51,094 nucleotides of DNA. It comes from Atopobacter phocae ATCC BAA-285 (GTDB lineage Bacteria > Bacillota > Bacilli > Lactobacillales > Aerococcaceae). Under the pieces are notes generated by a model. That model made no database searches, had not been told where the DNA came from, and was given only the letters and a program-made list of their open reading frames with translations. The translations under genes and the position numbers were made by a program. Each line of letters starts with the position of its first letter. The stretch's first letter is position 1. Location: contig NZ_JAGN01000007.1 in the NCBI RefSeq assembly GCF_000526675.1, forward strand, positions 1 to 51,094. Direction: 5' to 3'. Shown here piece by piece: positions 26,662 through 36,402 of this stretch.

Positions 26662-27483
26662 ATGAAAATAGCATTAGTTTATCACGAAGTTCCACTTTCA
26701 ATTAAAATAGCGAACCAATTTTTAAATTTGTGTCAGACGAATGAATTAATCTATGATGATACGTCACCAGATGTAGTTATTTCTATTGGTGGTGATGGCA
26801 CTATGTTAAGTGCTTTTCATCGTTATAGCGATCAGTTAAATAAAATTCGTTTTGCAGGAATTCACACGGGACATTTGGGTTTTTATACGGATTGGTTAAA
26901 GGATGAAGTGGACTTATTAATGCATTCTTTATTAAATGATTCAGGTCAAGAAGTAAGCTATCCTTTATTGGAGGTTAAGGTACAACGAAAAGATCATCTA
27001 AATAATGATGTTAGATTGTTGGCCTTAAATGAAGCTACTATCAAAAAAATGATGGGGACGTTTATTTGTGATGTGCAAATTAATGGAGAGTTATTTGAAG
27101 TATTTCGTGGCGATGGGTTGTGTGTGAGTACTCCAACAGGTTCTACAGGAGCGAATAAATCTTTTGGTGGAGCAATTCTTCATCCTAGTCATAATGCGAT
27201 TCAATTAGCAGAAATTGCTTCTTTAAATAACCGTGTTTTTCGTACACTAGGTTCACCTCTTATTTTAGGTGATAATGATGAATTAACGGTGTATATTCAA
27301 GAGACCGATCAATTAATTTTGACGTATGATCATTTAGGAGAAGATGCGTCAATGATTGAAAAGTTAACATTCCAAGTTGCAAAGGAACGAATTCGATTTT
27401 TAAGTGATCGACATATGCCGTTTTGGAAACGAGTAAAAAATGCTTTTATAGAAGCGGACGAGGAAGACAGTAATGGACTTTAA
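26662..27483 (+). CDS. nadK: NAD kinase
   Basis: A 273-residue enzyme that phosphorylates NAD to NADP. GGDGT at 43-47 is the catalytic motif, and STPTGSTGANKSFGG contains the second conserved NAD-binding segment. Length and order after relQ match Bacillus yjbN. The end overlaps the next gene by 11 bases. Confidence 0.95.
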   Translation: MKIALVYHEVPLSIKIANQFLNLCQTNELIYDDTSPDVVISIGGDGTMLSAFHRYSDQLNKIRFAGIHTGHLGFYTDWLKDEVDLLMHSLLNDSGQEVSYPLLEVKVQRKDHLNNDVRLLALNEATIKKMMGTFICDVQINGELFEVFRGDGLCVSTPTGSTGANKSFGGAILHPSHNAIQLAEIASLNNRVFRTLGSPLILGDNDELTVYIQETDQLILTYDHLGEDASMIEKLTFQVAKERIRFLSDRHMPFWKRVKNAFIEADEEDSNGL

Positions 27484-28387
27484 ATGGATTGTTGAGGAAG
27501 AGGAACCACGTACTTTAAAATCTTTTTTTAAATTAAAAAATGTATCTAAACGTTTATTAGCACATGCTAAACACAATGGCAAATTATATGTAAATCATAT
27601 CGAGCGAACAGTTCGTTATCAGGTGAAAGCTGGTGATGAAGTTATTTTATCCATTCCGCCAGAAACTGCTGAAGGTGTGATTGAAGCATCGTTTGAACCA
27701 TTGGATATTATTTATGAAGATCGAGATATTATTGTGATTAACAAACCATCAGGACTAGCTTCAATTCCAAGTAGACGACATCCCCATCAGTCCATCGCTA
27801 ATCGTTTGAAAGGCTATTATGTCAAACAACAATATGAGAACCAAGCAGTTCATATTGTAACCCGATTGGATATTCATACTTCTGGCTTAGTGATTGTTGC
27901 TAAGCATCGATTTAGTCATGCGTTAATGGATCAACAACTTCGGGAAAAAGCTATTCATAAGGAATATATCGCCATTGTTTGGGATGAAAATCAGATAATT
28001 CAATCCCATGGATGGATCGATGCAGCGATTGCACGAAAATCAGGTTCATTTATCGAAAGAGAAGTAAGTAATGAGCCAGATGCTAAGCCAAGTTTGACGG
28101 AATATGAATGTATTCAACGGGATCATTCAATGGCAGAACTAAAGGTAATTTTACATACCGGTCGAACGCATCAAATAAGAGTTCATTTTAGTCATATAGG
28201 ATGTCCTCTAGTAGGCGATACGCTATATGGCGGAACGATTTGGCAATTGGTTGATCATCAAGCGTTACATTGCCATTATTTAGAATTTAATCAACCTTTT
28301 ACAGGAGAGTTACTGCAATTAAAAACACCTTTACCTGAAAAGTTGAACGAGTTAAAGGAGACCATATCAAGTGGAAGAACAAAATAA
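27473..28387 (+). CDS. rluD: RluD-type 23S rRNA pseudouridine synthase
   Basis: A 304-residue RluA/RluD family enzyme. The catalytic Asp lies in VTRLDIHTSGLVIVAK near residue 142. The N-terminal part (about 10-75) resembles a degenerate S4 RNA-binding domain. The C-terminal HTGRTHQIRVHFSHIGCPL block is typical. It overlaps nadK by 11 bases and mgtE by 17, so the four genes form one tightly packed operon. The exact rRNA position modified is not decidable; B. subtilis yjbO is the syntenic gene. Confidence 0.9.
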   Translation: MDFKWIVEEEEPRTLKSFFKLKNVSKRLLAHAKHNGKLYVNHIERTVRYQVKAGDEVILSIPPETAEGVIEASFEPLDIIYEDRDIIVINKPSGLASIPSRRHPHQSIANRLKGYYVKQQYENQAVHIVTRLDIHTSGLVIVAKHRFSHALMDQQLREKAIHKEYIAIVWDENQIIQSHGWIDAAIARKSGSFIEREVSNEPDAKPSLTEYECIQRDHSMAELKVILHTGRTHQIRVHFSHIGCPLVGDTLYGGTIWQLVDHQALHCHYLEFNQPFTGELLQLKTPLPEKLNELKETISSGRTK

Positions 28388-29756
28388 TTTAAATACGGAA
28401 CATCATTTCGAACAAGAAGAAGCGGTTTTGCAAATTAAGCATGCTTTAGATGAAAATAATAAACAAGAATTTTTAGAGAAATTCCTTGAGAATCATCCGT
28501 TTGAACAGATGCAAATATTTTTAGAGTTAACTGAAGAAGAGCAACGCTTAATTAATGATATGTTAACCCCAGCACAATTTGCAGAATTTTTAAATATGAT
28601 TGAGTCCGATGAAGTTAATATCTCACAATATTTAAAGCAAATGCCAGAAGATTTAGTGGGGAAAATTCTAGGTGAAATGTATACAGATAATGCAGTAGAT
28701 GTTTTGCGCGAATTAACGATTAAAGAGGCGAAACAATATGTTAATCGGATTCCTGCTGAAGCACGTGATGAAGTAAAACGTTTATTTTACTATGATGAGG
28801 AAACAGCCGGTGGGATAATGACCACTGAATTTATTGCATTGAATGAATCCCAAAGTGTGAAAGAAGCGTTGTATTGGATTAAACACTTTGCGCAAGAAGC
28901 TGAGACAATTTATTACATTTATGTGGTAGATCAACTAGACCATTTAGTGGGTGTATTATCGTTGAGAGATTTAATCATTTACCCAGATGAAGCCTTACTA
29001 AAAGATTTAATGGAAACACGATTAATTTCTGTAAGCATTGAAACAGATCAGTTAAAAGCTGCTCAAATTATTCAAGACTATGATTTACTGGCCTTACCAG
29101 TAGTGGATTTGGACAATGAATTAGTGGGTATTATTACCGTTGATGATGTACTTGACGTCTTGGAAGAAGAGGCAAGCAGTGATTATTCCGGTTTGGCTGG
29201 GGTTGATGTTGACATTCCTAACTTAACACCGTTAAAAGCCGCTTTAAAACGATTACCGTGGCTAATTACATTACTCTTTTTAGGAATGGGAACTTCGACT
29301 TTAATTAGTCAATATGAAAGTTTAATTGCTGAAGCGAGTATTTTATCAGTTTTTGTGACATTAATTACAGGGACTGCAGGTAATGCTGGTACACAATCAC
29401 TAGCGGTTTCAGTTCGCGAGCTTAGTTTAACAGATGATCATAAACAAACCTTCTTAAAAACATTAATTCGAGAATTGACAACGGGTTTAATCACAGGGAT
29501 AGTAACAGGCTTAACGATTATGTTAGTAGTCGGAATTTGGCGTGGTAACTTTGCTCTAGGTGCTATTATTGGGTTAGCAATGTTAGCAGCTATTACAGTA
29601 GCTACTTTAGCTGGAAGCTTTATTCCACAGTTAATGGAAAAAATCGGGGTGGATCCTGCTGTTGCTAGTGGGCCGTTTATTTCAACATTATCTGATTTAA
29701 CAAGTGTACTAATATACTTTAGTATTGCAAGTTATTTTTTAAGTTCATTCGTTTAA
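28371..29756 (+). CDS. mgtE: MgtE magnesium transporter
   Basis: A 461-residue MgtE-family Mg2+ channel. The helical N domain covers about 15-135, two CBS domains about 140-265 (ETAGGIMTTEF and GIITVDDVLDVLEEE), then five membrane helices from about 295 to 460. TGTAGNAGTQSLAVSVREL lies in the pore region. The start is GTG at 28371 with AAGGAG upstream, overlapping rluD. No M-box leader is present, because the gene lies inside the operon. Confidence 0.93.
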   Translation: MEEQNNLNTEHHFEQEEAVLQIKHALDENNKQEFLEKFLENHPFEQMQIFLELTEEEQRLINDMLTPAQFAEFLNMIESDEVNISQYLKQMPEDLVGKILGEMYTDNAVDVLRELTIKEAKQYVNRIPAEARDEVKRLFYYDEETAGGIMTTEFIALNESQSVKEALYWIKHFAQEAETIYYIYVVDQLDHLVGVLSLRDLIIYPDEALLKDLMETRLISVSIETDQLKAAQIIQDYDLLALPVVDLDNELVGIITVDDVLDVLEEEASSDYSGLAGVDVDIPNLTPLKAALKRLPWLITLLFLGMGTSTLISQYESLIAEASILSVFVTLITGTAGNAGTQSLAVSVRELSLTDDHKQTFLKTLIRELTTGLITGIVTGLTIMLVVGIWRGNFALGAIIGLAMLAAITVATLAGSFIPQLMEKIGVDPAVASGPFISTLSDLTSVLIYFSIASYFLSSFV

Positions 29757-29779
29757 AATTGATATAATACATATTAATG

Positions 29780-29814
29780 ACCGATTTCCTTTTAAAAGGA
29801 AATCGGTTTTTTTA
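29780..29814 (+). terminator. Terminator of the relQ-mgtE operon
   Basis: ACCGATTTCCTTTT and AAAAGGAAATCGGT form a near-loopless stem followed by a run of T. It separates this operon from the dcw cluster. Confidence 0.88.
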
Positions 29815-29880
29815 TTTAAAATATATGATTATGTGCATGAAAGTATAGAAATTAAATTAAAAAGGGTTTTTAACTACTAC

Positions 29881-29918
29881 AAGGTGGTAGAAAGTGGGGG
29901 GATGTGGTAAACTATTAT
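29881..29918 (+). promoter_or_regulatory. MraZ operator repeats and dcw promoter region
   Basis: GTGG recurs at 29884, 29894 and 29904, exactly 10 bases apart, within AAGGTGGTAG, AAAGTGGGGG and GATGTGGTAA. This matches the tandem GTGG-type sites bound by MraZ, which represses its own cluster in other bacteria. Possible -10 boxes are TAAACT (29908-29913) and TATTAT (29913-29918), so the sites would cover the -35 area. Confidence 0.65.
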
Positions 29919-29944
29919 TGAAACTTGGGAAGGTGGGAGACTAG

Positions 29945-30376
29945 ATGTTAATCGGCGAGTATCAACATTCGATTGATTCAAAAGGACGATTAATCATTCC
30001 AGTTAAATTTCGTGATGAATTAACCAGTCAGTTTATTTTGACACGAGGTTTAGATGGATGTTTATTTGGTTACCCTAAAAGTTCTTGGGATACAGTACAA
30101 GAAAAATTAAAAAATCTTCCATTATCAAAAAAAGATGCTAGAGCATTTGTACGTTTCTTTTATTCTGCTGCATCCGAAGTAGAAATTGATAAGCAAGGAC
30201 GTGTCAATATTCCCAAAACATTAATAGAATTTGCGAATATTGAAAAGGAATGTCGCATTGTCGGTATTAGTGATCGCATCGAAATTTGGAGCAAAGAGAG
30301 ATGGCAAAAATTTGCTGAAGAAACAGAAGAGAATTTCGATGATTTAGCAGAACATATGATAGATATTGACTTTTAA
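29945..30376 (+). CDS. mraZ: MraZ, transcriptional regulator of the dcw cluster
   Basis: A 143-residue protein of two AbrB-like (SpoVT) halves. Each has the D-x-K-GR signature: [11 protein letters not shown] (9-19) and [11 protein letters not shown] (about 80-90). MraZ forms a ring that binds GTGG repeats before its own gene. AAGGTGGGAG lies directly upstream. It is the first gene of a cluster that continues to divIVA. Confidence 0.95.
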   Translation: MLIGEYQHSIDSKGRLIIPVKFRDELTSQFILTRGLDGCLFGYPKSSWDTVQEKLKNLPLSKKDARAFVRFFYSAASEVEIDKQGRVNIPKTLIEFANIEKECRIVGISDRIEIWSKERWQKFAEETEENFDDLAEHMIDIDF

Positions 30377-30419
30377 AAATTAGTTAATTAGGCAGAAGTG
30401 CAAATTGAAAGGTGAAAAA

Positions 30420-31373
30420 ATGACATTTGAACATACAACGGTTTTATTAAATGAAATGATTGAACAATTAAATATAAAATCGGACGGTATTTATGTTGAT
30501 GCCACATTTGGTGGCGGTGGACATACTCGTCGTTTATTAGATGAAGTGGGGCTAAATGGTACAGTTATAGCATTTGATCAAGATGAACTAGCGATTTCGC
30601 ATGGGAAACAGAGATTTGATGAGGAAATTACTCAAGGACGTTTAATATTAAAGCATAGTAATTTTAGACAAATGAAAGATACATTAAATGAACTAAATAT
30701 TTCTGAAATTGATGGATGCTGTTTTGATTTAGGCATTTCGTCTCCACAAGTGGATTTACCTGAACGTGGATTTAGTTATCGCTATGACGCTCCATTAGAC
30801 ATGAGAATGGACCAACGACAAGCTTTAACCGCAGCAACTATTATTAATGATTGGGATTATGCTGAATTAGTTCGTATTTTTTATCGTTATGGTGAAGAAA
30901 AGTTTTCTAAGCAAATTGCGCGTCGAATTGAACAGGTACGAGTTACACAACCAATTCGTACCACGCTAGAATTAGTGGACATTATCCGAGACGTTATTCC
31001 ACAACCAGCGCGTAGAAAAGGTGGGCATCCAGCTAAACGGATTTTTCAGGCTTTGCGCATTGCGGTTAACGATGAATTAGGTGCTGCTGAAGATGGTATT
31101 ACGGACGCTGTAGAATTATTAGCAATTGGTGGTCGCGTGGGTGTTATTTCTTTCCATTCTTTAGAAGATGGACTAGTAAAACACTTATTTAGAGATTATA
31201 CAATTGCACCTGAAACACCTAGAAATTTACCAATCTTGCCAAATGAAATGAAATTAGATTATCAATTGGTACATCGCAAACCAATTCGGCCGAGTGATGA
31301 AGAAATTACAGCAAATAAACGAGCTCAAAGTGCACAGTTACGGACGATTGAACGAATAGGCAAAGCAAATTAA
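30420..31373 (+). CDS. rsmH: RsmH, 16S rRNA m4C1402 methyltransferase
   Basis: A 317-residue SAM-dependent methyltransferase (formerly MraW). YVDATFGGGGHTRRLL near residues 26-41 is the SAM-binding site; GCCFDLGISSPQVD and RGFSYRYDAPLDMRMD are conserved. The ATG at 30420 follows AAAGGTGA; the frame extends to a TTG at 30405 that would include the site. Normal length. Confidence 0.96.
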   Translation: MTFEHTTVLLNEMIEQLNIKSDGIYVDATFGGGGHTRRLLDEVGLNGTVIAFDQDELAISHGKQRFDEEITQGRLILKHSNFRQMKDTLNELNISEIDGCCFDLGISSPQVDLPERGFSYRYDAPLDMRMDQRQALTAATIINDWDYAELVRIFYRYGEEKFSKQIARRIEQVRVTQPIRTTLELVDIIRDVIPQPARRKGGHPAKRIFQALRIAVNDELGAAEDGITDAVELLAIGGRVGVISFHSLEDGLVKHLFRDYTIAPETPRNLPILPNEMKLDYQLVHRKPIRPSDEEITANKRAQSAQLRTIERIGKAN

Positions 31374-31386
31374 AGGAAGTGAACAA

Positions 31387-31773
31387 ATGGCGGCTGAACA
31401 AGTAAATAGTTGGCATAATGCAGAGTCTGTCGCCAATCGACGTAGCAGTGTGCGTGCCAAACAATCAGTTGAACAAGTGAATCCGAATGTAGTCACCGTA
31501 TATATGGGATTAAAACTTCAGATGTGGTTGATTATCATTAGTAGTTTTGTTTTTTTAATGATTATTACATTAGGTATCAATTGGCAGTTACATTACGCCA
31601 ATCGAAATTTATTAAGTGAAGAAGCTCAAATTGAACAACTTCAATTGAAACAAAAAGAATTAGAAGAAGAATTTGATACATTGTCACGTTATGAGCGAAT
31701 TTCAAAAATTGCTAAAGAGCGTGGAATGGAGTTAAATGAAGAACAGATAAGGACGATTAACCATGAAGATTAA
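31387..31773 (+). CDS. ftsL: FtsL, divisome bitopic membrane protein
   Basis: A 128-residue protein with a basic cytoplasmic N terminus, one membrane helix at about 42-65 (LQMWLIIISSFVFLMIITLG) and an extracellular coiled coil (about 75-115) rich in Glu, Gln and Leu. It joins DivIB and DivIC at the septum and helps activate septal synthesis. Sequence is weakly conserved, so the call rests on topology and the position between rsmH and the PBP gene, which it overlaps by 11 bases. Confidence 0.9.
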   Translation: MAAEQVNSWHNAESVANRRSSVRAKQSVEQVNPNVVTVYMGLKLQMWLIIISSFVFLMIITLGINWQLHYANRNLLSEEAQIEQLQLKQKELEEEFDTLSRYERISKIAKERGMELNEEQIRTINHED

Positions 31774-33901
31774 CGAGCGGATGAAACGGCAATTAATTAT
31801 TTTTGTGCTAAGTATCATTTCGCTCGTCTTTTTTGTGGTGGTATGGCTTAACTTCAGCGTAGTGATGATAACGGGTATGTATAAAGAAGTTAATCTTAGA
31901 AAAGAATCGGATTCTATATCGACTAGAGTAGAATCGATTCATGCAAGAAGAGGCGAAATAGTTGATCGAGCAAATGAATTAATTGCAGTTGAACAAACAA
32001 CGTATCGTATTACTGCAACGTTAACAGATGAGTGGGCGATAAGAGGAATGGAGCCAAACTACGTTACCGATAAGAAAGGTGTTGCTCAAGCTTTATCGAG
32101 TGTTTTAAAAATTGAATACGATGAAGTGATGAAGCGCTTAAATCAAGATAAGCAACAAGTAGAGTTTGGTATAGCGGGACGAAATATTACACCTGTTCAA
32201 AAGAAACAAATTGAAAAATTTAAGTTACACGGTTTAACTTTTACCCCAAAAACATCTAGATTATATCCAAATGGCATATTCAGTAGTCATTTGATTGGTT
32301 ATACGACAGAAGATGAAAAGACGCCTGATCATCTCATTGGGCAAATGGGTATTGAAAGTTTATTCGATAAGGCACTTAGTGGTGAAGATGGCAAGAGTGT
32401 TGGACAAGCATACGGAAATAATAAAATAATTCCTCAAAGTGCACAAATCACTCAAAAATCACACGATGGACAAATTGTACAACTCACTTTAGATACAGCT
32501 TTGCAACAATATTTAGAAGAATTAATGAATCAGGTTAATAAAAAGTATGAACCTAAATCGATGCAAGCTATTTTAGTTAATGCAAAGACCGGAGCAATCT
32601 TAGCGAATAGTCAACGGCCAACTTTCGATCCCAATACGCTTATAGGTATTGAAGATAATTGGCAACAACTATTAGTTCAGCAAACTTATGAACCGGGGTC
32701 AACAATGAAAGTATTATCGTTAGCAGCTGCTATTGATCAAGGGATTTTTCAACCAGATAAACAATATGAATCGGGTTCGCTTAAAGTTTATGATAAAACG
32801 GTCCACGATTGGAACAAATCGGGTTGGGGAAGAATAAGTTACTTAGAAGGTGTAGCTCATTCAAGTAATGTATTGTTTGTACAATTGGCTAAAGAATTAG
32901 GAAGCGCAAAGTGGAAAAATTATTTAGATCAATTTGGAATTAGTCAGTTAACTAATAGCGGTTTTTCTTCAGAGCAGCCAGGGGCTAATCCATATAGCAA
33001 TCCTTTCCAACAATTGACTACTAGTTTCGGACAAGGGATATCTGTGACTAGTATTCAAATGTTACAAGCTTTTACAGCAATTGCTAATCAAGGTCAGATG
33101 AAGCCTATTCACTTTTTAAAAGAAATCCGAACGCAACAAGGAAAAGTAATTAAAGAAGAAAATCTAAAAACAATTAGACAACCAATTTCTGAAAAAGCAG
33201 CGACGAAAACATTAGAGTATTTAACGGAAGTAGTTAACAATCCTGAAGGTACTGGACATGTTTTTAAATCCGATCATTTATCGTTAGCAGTTAAGACAGG
33301 TACGAGTGAAATGGTTGATCCAGAAACTGGAACTTACTATCGGGATGGCGACAATTATTTATACTCAGTTGTTGGCTTTGCACCAGCAGAAGATCCGGAA
33401 TTTATATTGTACGTGTTATTAGAAAAACCAACCACTAATCCAACAGGTGTGACAGGTACTCAAATGTTAAGTGAAGTGTTTAATCCGATGATTGAACGGG
33501 CTATTAACTCAAAAACTTCACATGTCGACTCCGTTACAACAAATGATATGCCGTTTATTGTGGGGCAAACAGTAGAATTCGTAAAAAAACAGCTCAACGA
33601 AGAGGTTCAACCGAATCTAGTTGTGATTGGAAATGGCGATTCGATTATTCGTCAATATCCAGAAGAAGGGGCACCTATTATGCCTGGACGACCTGTCATT
33701 TTAATGACAAGCGAAGAAGCGATAATGCCTAACTTACAAGGGTGGGCACGTCAAGATGTAGAAGGTTTAGCTTCACTATTAAAAGTTGATATTAAACAAA
33801 CTGGGGTAGGGCACGTTGTTTCTCAAAATGTTAAACCAGGTGTTCCAATTGACCCAACAATTACTTGGAAAATAAAATATCAATTGAAAGATAATGAATG
33901 A
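31763..33901 (+). CDS. pbpB: Penicillin-binding protein with PASTA domains (PBP2x/PbpB, FtsI type)
   Basis: A 712-residue class B PBP that cross-links septal peptidoglycan. It has a membrane anchor at about 10-35, a dimerisation domain, and a transpeptidase with Ser313-Thr-Met-Lys, Ser367-Ser-Asn and Lys511-Thr-Gly-Thr. Two PASTA domains follow from about residue 590: MPFIVGQTVEFVKKQL and IMPNLQGWARQDVEGL start them. The gene is equivalent to pbpX of streptococci. Confidence 0.95.
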   Translation: MKINERMKRQLIIFVLSIISLVFFVVVWLNFSVVMITGMYKEVNLRKESDSISTRVESIHARRGEIVDRANELIAVEQTTYRITATLTDEWAIRGMEPNYVTDKKGVAQALSSVLKIEYDEVMKRLNQDKQQVEFGIAGRNITPVQKKQIEKFKLHGLTFTPKTSRLYPNGIFSSHLIGYTTEDEKTPDHLIGQMGIESLFDKALSGEDGKSVGQAYGNNKIIPQSAQITQKSHDGQIVQLTLDTALQQYLEELMNQVNKKYEPKSMQAILVNAKTGAILANSQRPTFDPNTLIGIEDNWQQLLVQQTYEPGSTMKVLSLAAAIDQGIFQPDKQYESGSLKVYDKTVHDWNKSGWGRISYLEGVAHSSNVLFVQLAKELGSAKWKNYLDQFGISQLTNSGFSSEQPGANPYSNPFQQLTTSFGQGISVTSIQMLQAFTAIANQGQMKPIHFLKEIRTQQGKVIKEENLKTIRQPISEKAATKTLEYLTEVVNNPEGTGHVFKSDHLSLAVKTGTSEMVDPETGTYYRDGDNYLYSVVGFAPAEDPEFILYVLLEKPTTNPTGVTGTQMLSEVFNPMIERAINSKTSHVDSVTTNDMPFIVGQTVEFVKKQLNEEVQPNLVVIGNGDSIIRQYPEEGAPIMPGRPVILMTSEEAIMPNLQGWARQDVEGLASLLKVDIKQTGVGHVVSQNVKPGVPIDPTITWKIKYQLKDNE

Positions 33902-33929
33902 CGATGATAGGTAAAGAAGGAGAAATAGA

Positions 33930-34898
33930 ATGTTAAATCAATGGAGTAGTTATATTTTTTACGGTGTTTTAAGTTTTGCACTTGTTGTAACTTTAATGCC
34001 GGGCTATATATTTTGGCTAAAACATAAGCAATTCGGTCAAGAAATTCGAGATGAAGGACCAAAATGGCATCAAACAAAAAGTGGAACACCAACTATGGGT
34101 GGTCTTATCTTTATCGTATCAGTTTTTGTTCTAAGTTTAGGATTTTTTCTTTTAACGATGACATTGTCTAAAGAATTTTTACCAACTTTTATCGCTTTAT
34201 TGGGATTTGGTGCAATTGGATTTATGGATGATTCCATTAAAGTTTTTAAAAGACAAAATGAAGGATTTACTTCCAAACAAAAATTTATCGCACAGTTAAT
34301 TATTTCATTTGTTGTAACTAGTGTCATTTACTGGATACAACCTAATTGGCAGTTTAATTTTATTTTTGTTCAAATAGCTCATCCAATTATTTTATTTCCA
34401 ATTAGTATTTTTTGGCTGGTAGGATTTTCAAATGCGGTTAATTTAACAGACGGTATTGATGGTTTATCTGGTACGACAACCACTCTATCTTTTCTTGCGT
34501 ACTTTATTCTTTCAATTTGGAAAGGACAAGACCAAATTACATTGATTGCTAGTTTAATTATTGGAGGAATTATTGGCTTTTTAATATTTAATATAAAACC
34601 GGCTAAGATTTTTATGGGTGATACAGGTTCATTAGCTTTAGGCGGAGTATTAGCAGCGATGTCTTTACAGTTAGGTGAACCATTCAGTTTATTATTGATT
34701 GGAATTATTTATGTAATTGAAACAGCTAGTGTGATATTGCAAGTTTGGTCGTTCAAAACACGCGGGAAACGAATTTTTAAAATGAGTCCCATTCATCACC
34801 ATTTTGAAATGAGTGGCTATAGTGAACCGCGAATTGTATGGATGTTTGCTAGTGTAACGTTAGTTGCATCAGCATTGGCACTGATTTTATTATATTAA
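33930..34898 (+). CDS. mraY: MraY, phospho-MurNAc-pentapeptide transferase
   Basis: A 322-residue membrane enzyme that makes lipid I on the inner face of the membrane. Conserved motifs are FMDDSIKV with the Asp pair near residue 95, NLTDGIDGLSG near 171-181, FMGDTGSLALGG near 227-238 and PIHHHFE near 288-294. About ten helices are visible. A good ribosome site (AAGGAG) precedes it. Confidence 0.97.
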   Translation: MLNQWSSYIFYGVLSFALVVTLMPGYIFWLKHKQFGQEIRDEGPKWHQTKSGTPTMGGLIFIVSVFVLSLGFFLLTMTLSKEFLPTFIALLGFGAIGFMDDSIKVFKRQNEGFTSKQKFIAQLIISFVVTSVIYWIQPNWQFNFIFVQIAHPIILFPISIFWLVGFSNAVNLTDGIDGLSGTTTTLSFLAYFILSIWKGQDQITLIASLIIGGIIGFLIFNIKPAKIFMGDTGSLALGGVLAAMSLQLGEPFSLLLIGIIYVIETASVILQVWSFKTRGKRIFKMSPIHHHFEMSGYSEPRIVWMFASVTLVASALALILLY

Positions 34899-34922
34899 TA
34901 AATAAATCAAGGTGTTTTAATA

Positions 34923-34975
34923 TTGTATCGCTTGCTAGAGCGATACAACATAAAGCATCTAGATAATTTAGATGA
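34923..34975 (+). other. Two tandem hairpins between mraY and murD
   Basis: TTGTATCGCT (34923-34932) pairs perfectly with AGCGATACAA (34939-34948), and CATCTA (34957-34962) with TAGATG (34970-34975). No T run follows, so these are not simple terminators. They could be processing or stability elements inside the dcw transcript. Confidence 0.6.
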
Positions 34976-34998
34976 AAGAAATAGAGAGAGGGAGAAGA

Positions 34999-36402
34999 AT
35001 GCAACGGGTGAATTTAAAAAATAAAAAAATTTTTGTTTTAGGCCTAGGAAAAACAGGAGTTGCGGTTGCTCGCTTACTTCATCAATTAGGTAATCAAGTT
35101 ACAGTAAACGATTTGAATGATTTATCAGGAGATGAAGCATATGATACATTAAAAGAAGAGTTCAAACAAAAAGAAATTCAATTAATTACAGGGCATCATC
35201 CAGTCGATTTATTAGACGATTCATTTGACTTCTTTATAAAAAATCCCGGAATCCCTTATACTAATGTAATGGTTGAACAAGCATTAGCGTTGAATTTACC
35301 AGTAATTACGGATATTGAATTGGTAGAATGGTTAGTTGAAGCACCAATTGTTGCAATTACTGGTAGTAATGGAAAAACAACAACAACCGAAATGACAGCA
35401 GCGATATTAAAAGAAGCGCTCAATCATCGGTTAAAGTTAGGCGGAAATATAGGCATACCGATGGGCGACATTATTCCAACGATTAACGAGGAAGACACGG
35501 TGTTGATGGAAGTTTCTAGTTTTCAATTAGTTGGGACAGAAACGTTTAAACCACATATTGCAGCGATTACGAATTTACATGGTGCACATTATGATTATCA
35601 TGGAGGGCGTGATCAATATTTACAAGCAAAATATCAAATCACAAAAAATCAAACGTCTTCTGATTATTTAGTTTATAATGCGAATGAATCTGCAGTAATT
35701 GAGTTAACAAGTGAATCTAAAGCTATTAAAGTGCCGTATAATGCTTTAGATAAAACAAACAATGGAGCATCGTTTGATGGATCCATGTTCTATTTTAATG
35801 GTGAACAAGTCAGCTCACGAGAAGTATTAAAAGTACCGGGACAACAGAACGTTGAAAATGCTCTAATCGCTATTGCAATTGCTAAATTACTTCATATTGA
35901 TAATTCGATAATTCAAATTGGATTGTCTCAATTTAAAGGAGTAAAACATCGATTGCAGTTTGTTAAACAATGGAAAAATCGTTTAATTTATAATGATAGT
36001 AAAGCGACAAATACAACAGCTACCAAAATTGCTTTAGAGAGTTTCACCCAGCCAACAGTTTTAATCGCGGGAGGATTGGAGCGACATGAAGATTTAAGCC
36101 GACTTGATAATAGTCTGTCTCATGTTAAACATGCTGTTGTTTATGGTGAGATTAAGAAGCGGTTAGCCGATTATTTTACTACTCATGGTATCCCTGTCAC
36201 GATAGTTAATAGATTAAATGAGGCGACAGAAGAAGCATTAAAACAAACGGTCGATGAGGATATTTTATTATTATCGCCTTCGGCTGCTAGCTGGGATCAA
36301 TTTAAGTCATTTGAAGAGCGAGGCGATTGCTTCTTGTCTTATATTGAACAATTAACGAATATTGAAAATGAAGTAGGTGAATTTGATGCAACAAACGAAT
36401 GA
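34999..36402 (+). CDS. murD: MurD, UDP-MurNAc-L-alanine--D-glutamate ligase
   Basis: A 467-residue cytoplasmic ligase adding D-Glu to the peptidoglycan precursor. VLGLGKTGVAVARLL near the N terminus binds UDP, and ITGSNGKTTTTEM near residues 120-132 is the ATP loop. YNDSKATNTTA is the usual C-terminal block. The ATG at 34999 follows GAGGGAGA by 5 to 6 bases; the longer frame from 34972 has no such site. It overlaps murG by 17 bases. Confidence 0.96.
   Translation: MQRVNLKNKKIFVLGLGKTGVAVARLLHQLGNQVTVNDLNDLSGDEAYDTLKEEFKQKEIQLITGHHPVDLLDDSFDFFIKNPGIPYTNVMVEQALALNLPVITDIELVEWLVEAPIVAITGSNGKTTTTEMTAAILKEALNHRLKLGGNIGIPMGDIIPTINEEDTVLMEVSSFQLVGTETFKPHIAAITNLHGAHYDYHGGRDQYLQAKYQITKNQTSSDYLVYNANESAVIELTSESKAIKVPYNALDKTNNGASFDGSMFYFNGEQVSSREVLKVPGQQNVENALIAIAIAKLLHIDNSIIQIGLSQFKGVKHRLQFVKQWKNRLIYNDSKATNTTATKIALESFTQPTVLIAGGLERHEDLSRLDNSLSHVKHAVVYGEIKKRLADYFTTHGIPVTIVNRLNEATEEALKQTVDEDILLLSPSAASWDQFKSFEERGDCFLSYIEQLTNIENEVGEFDATNE

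Noticed and set aside
28371-29756. M-box magnesium riboswitch for mgtE
   Set aside because: mgtE overlaps the upstream coding gene, leaving no leader.
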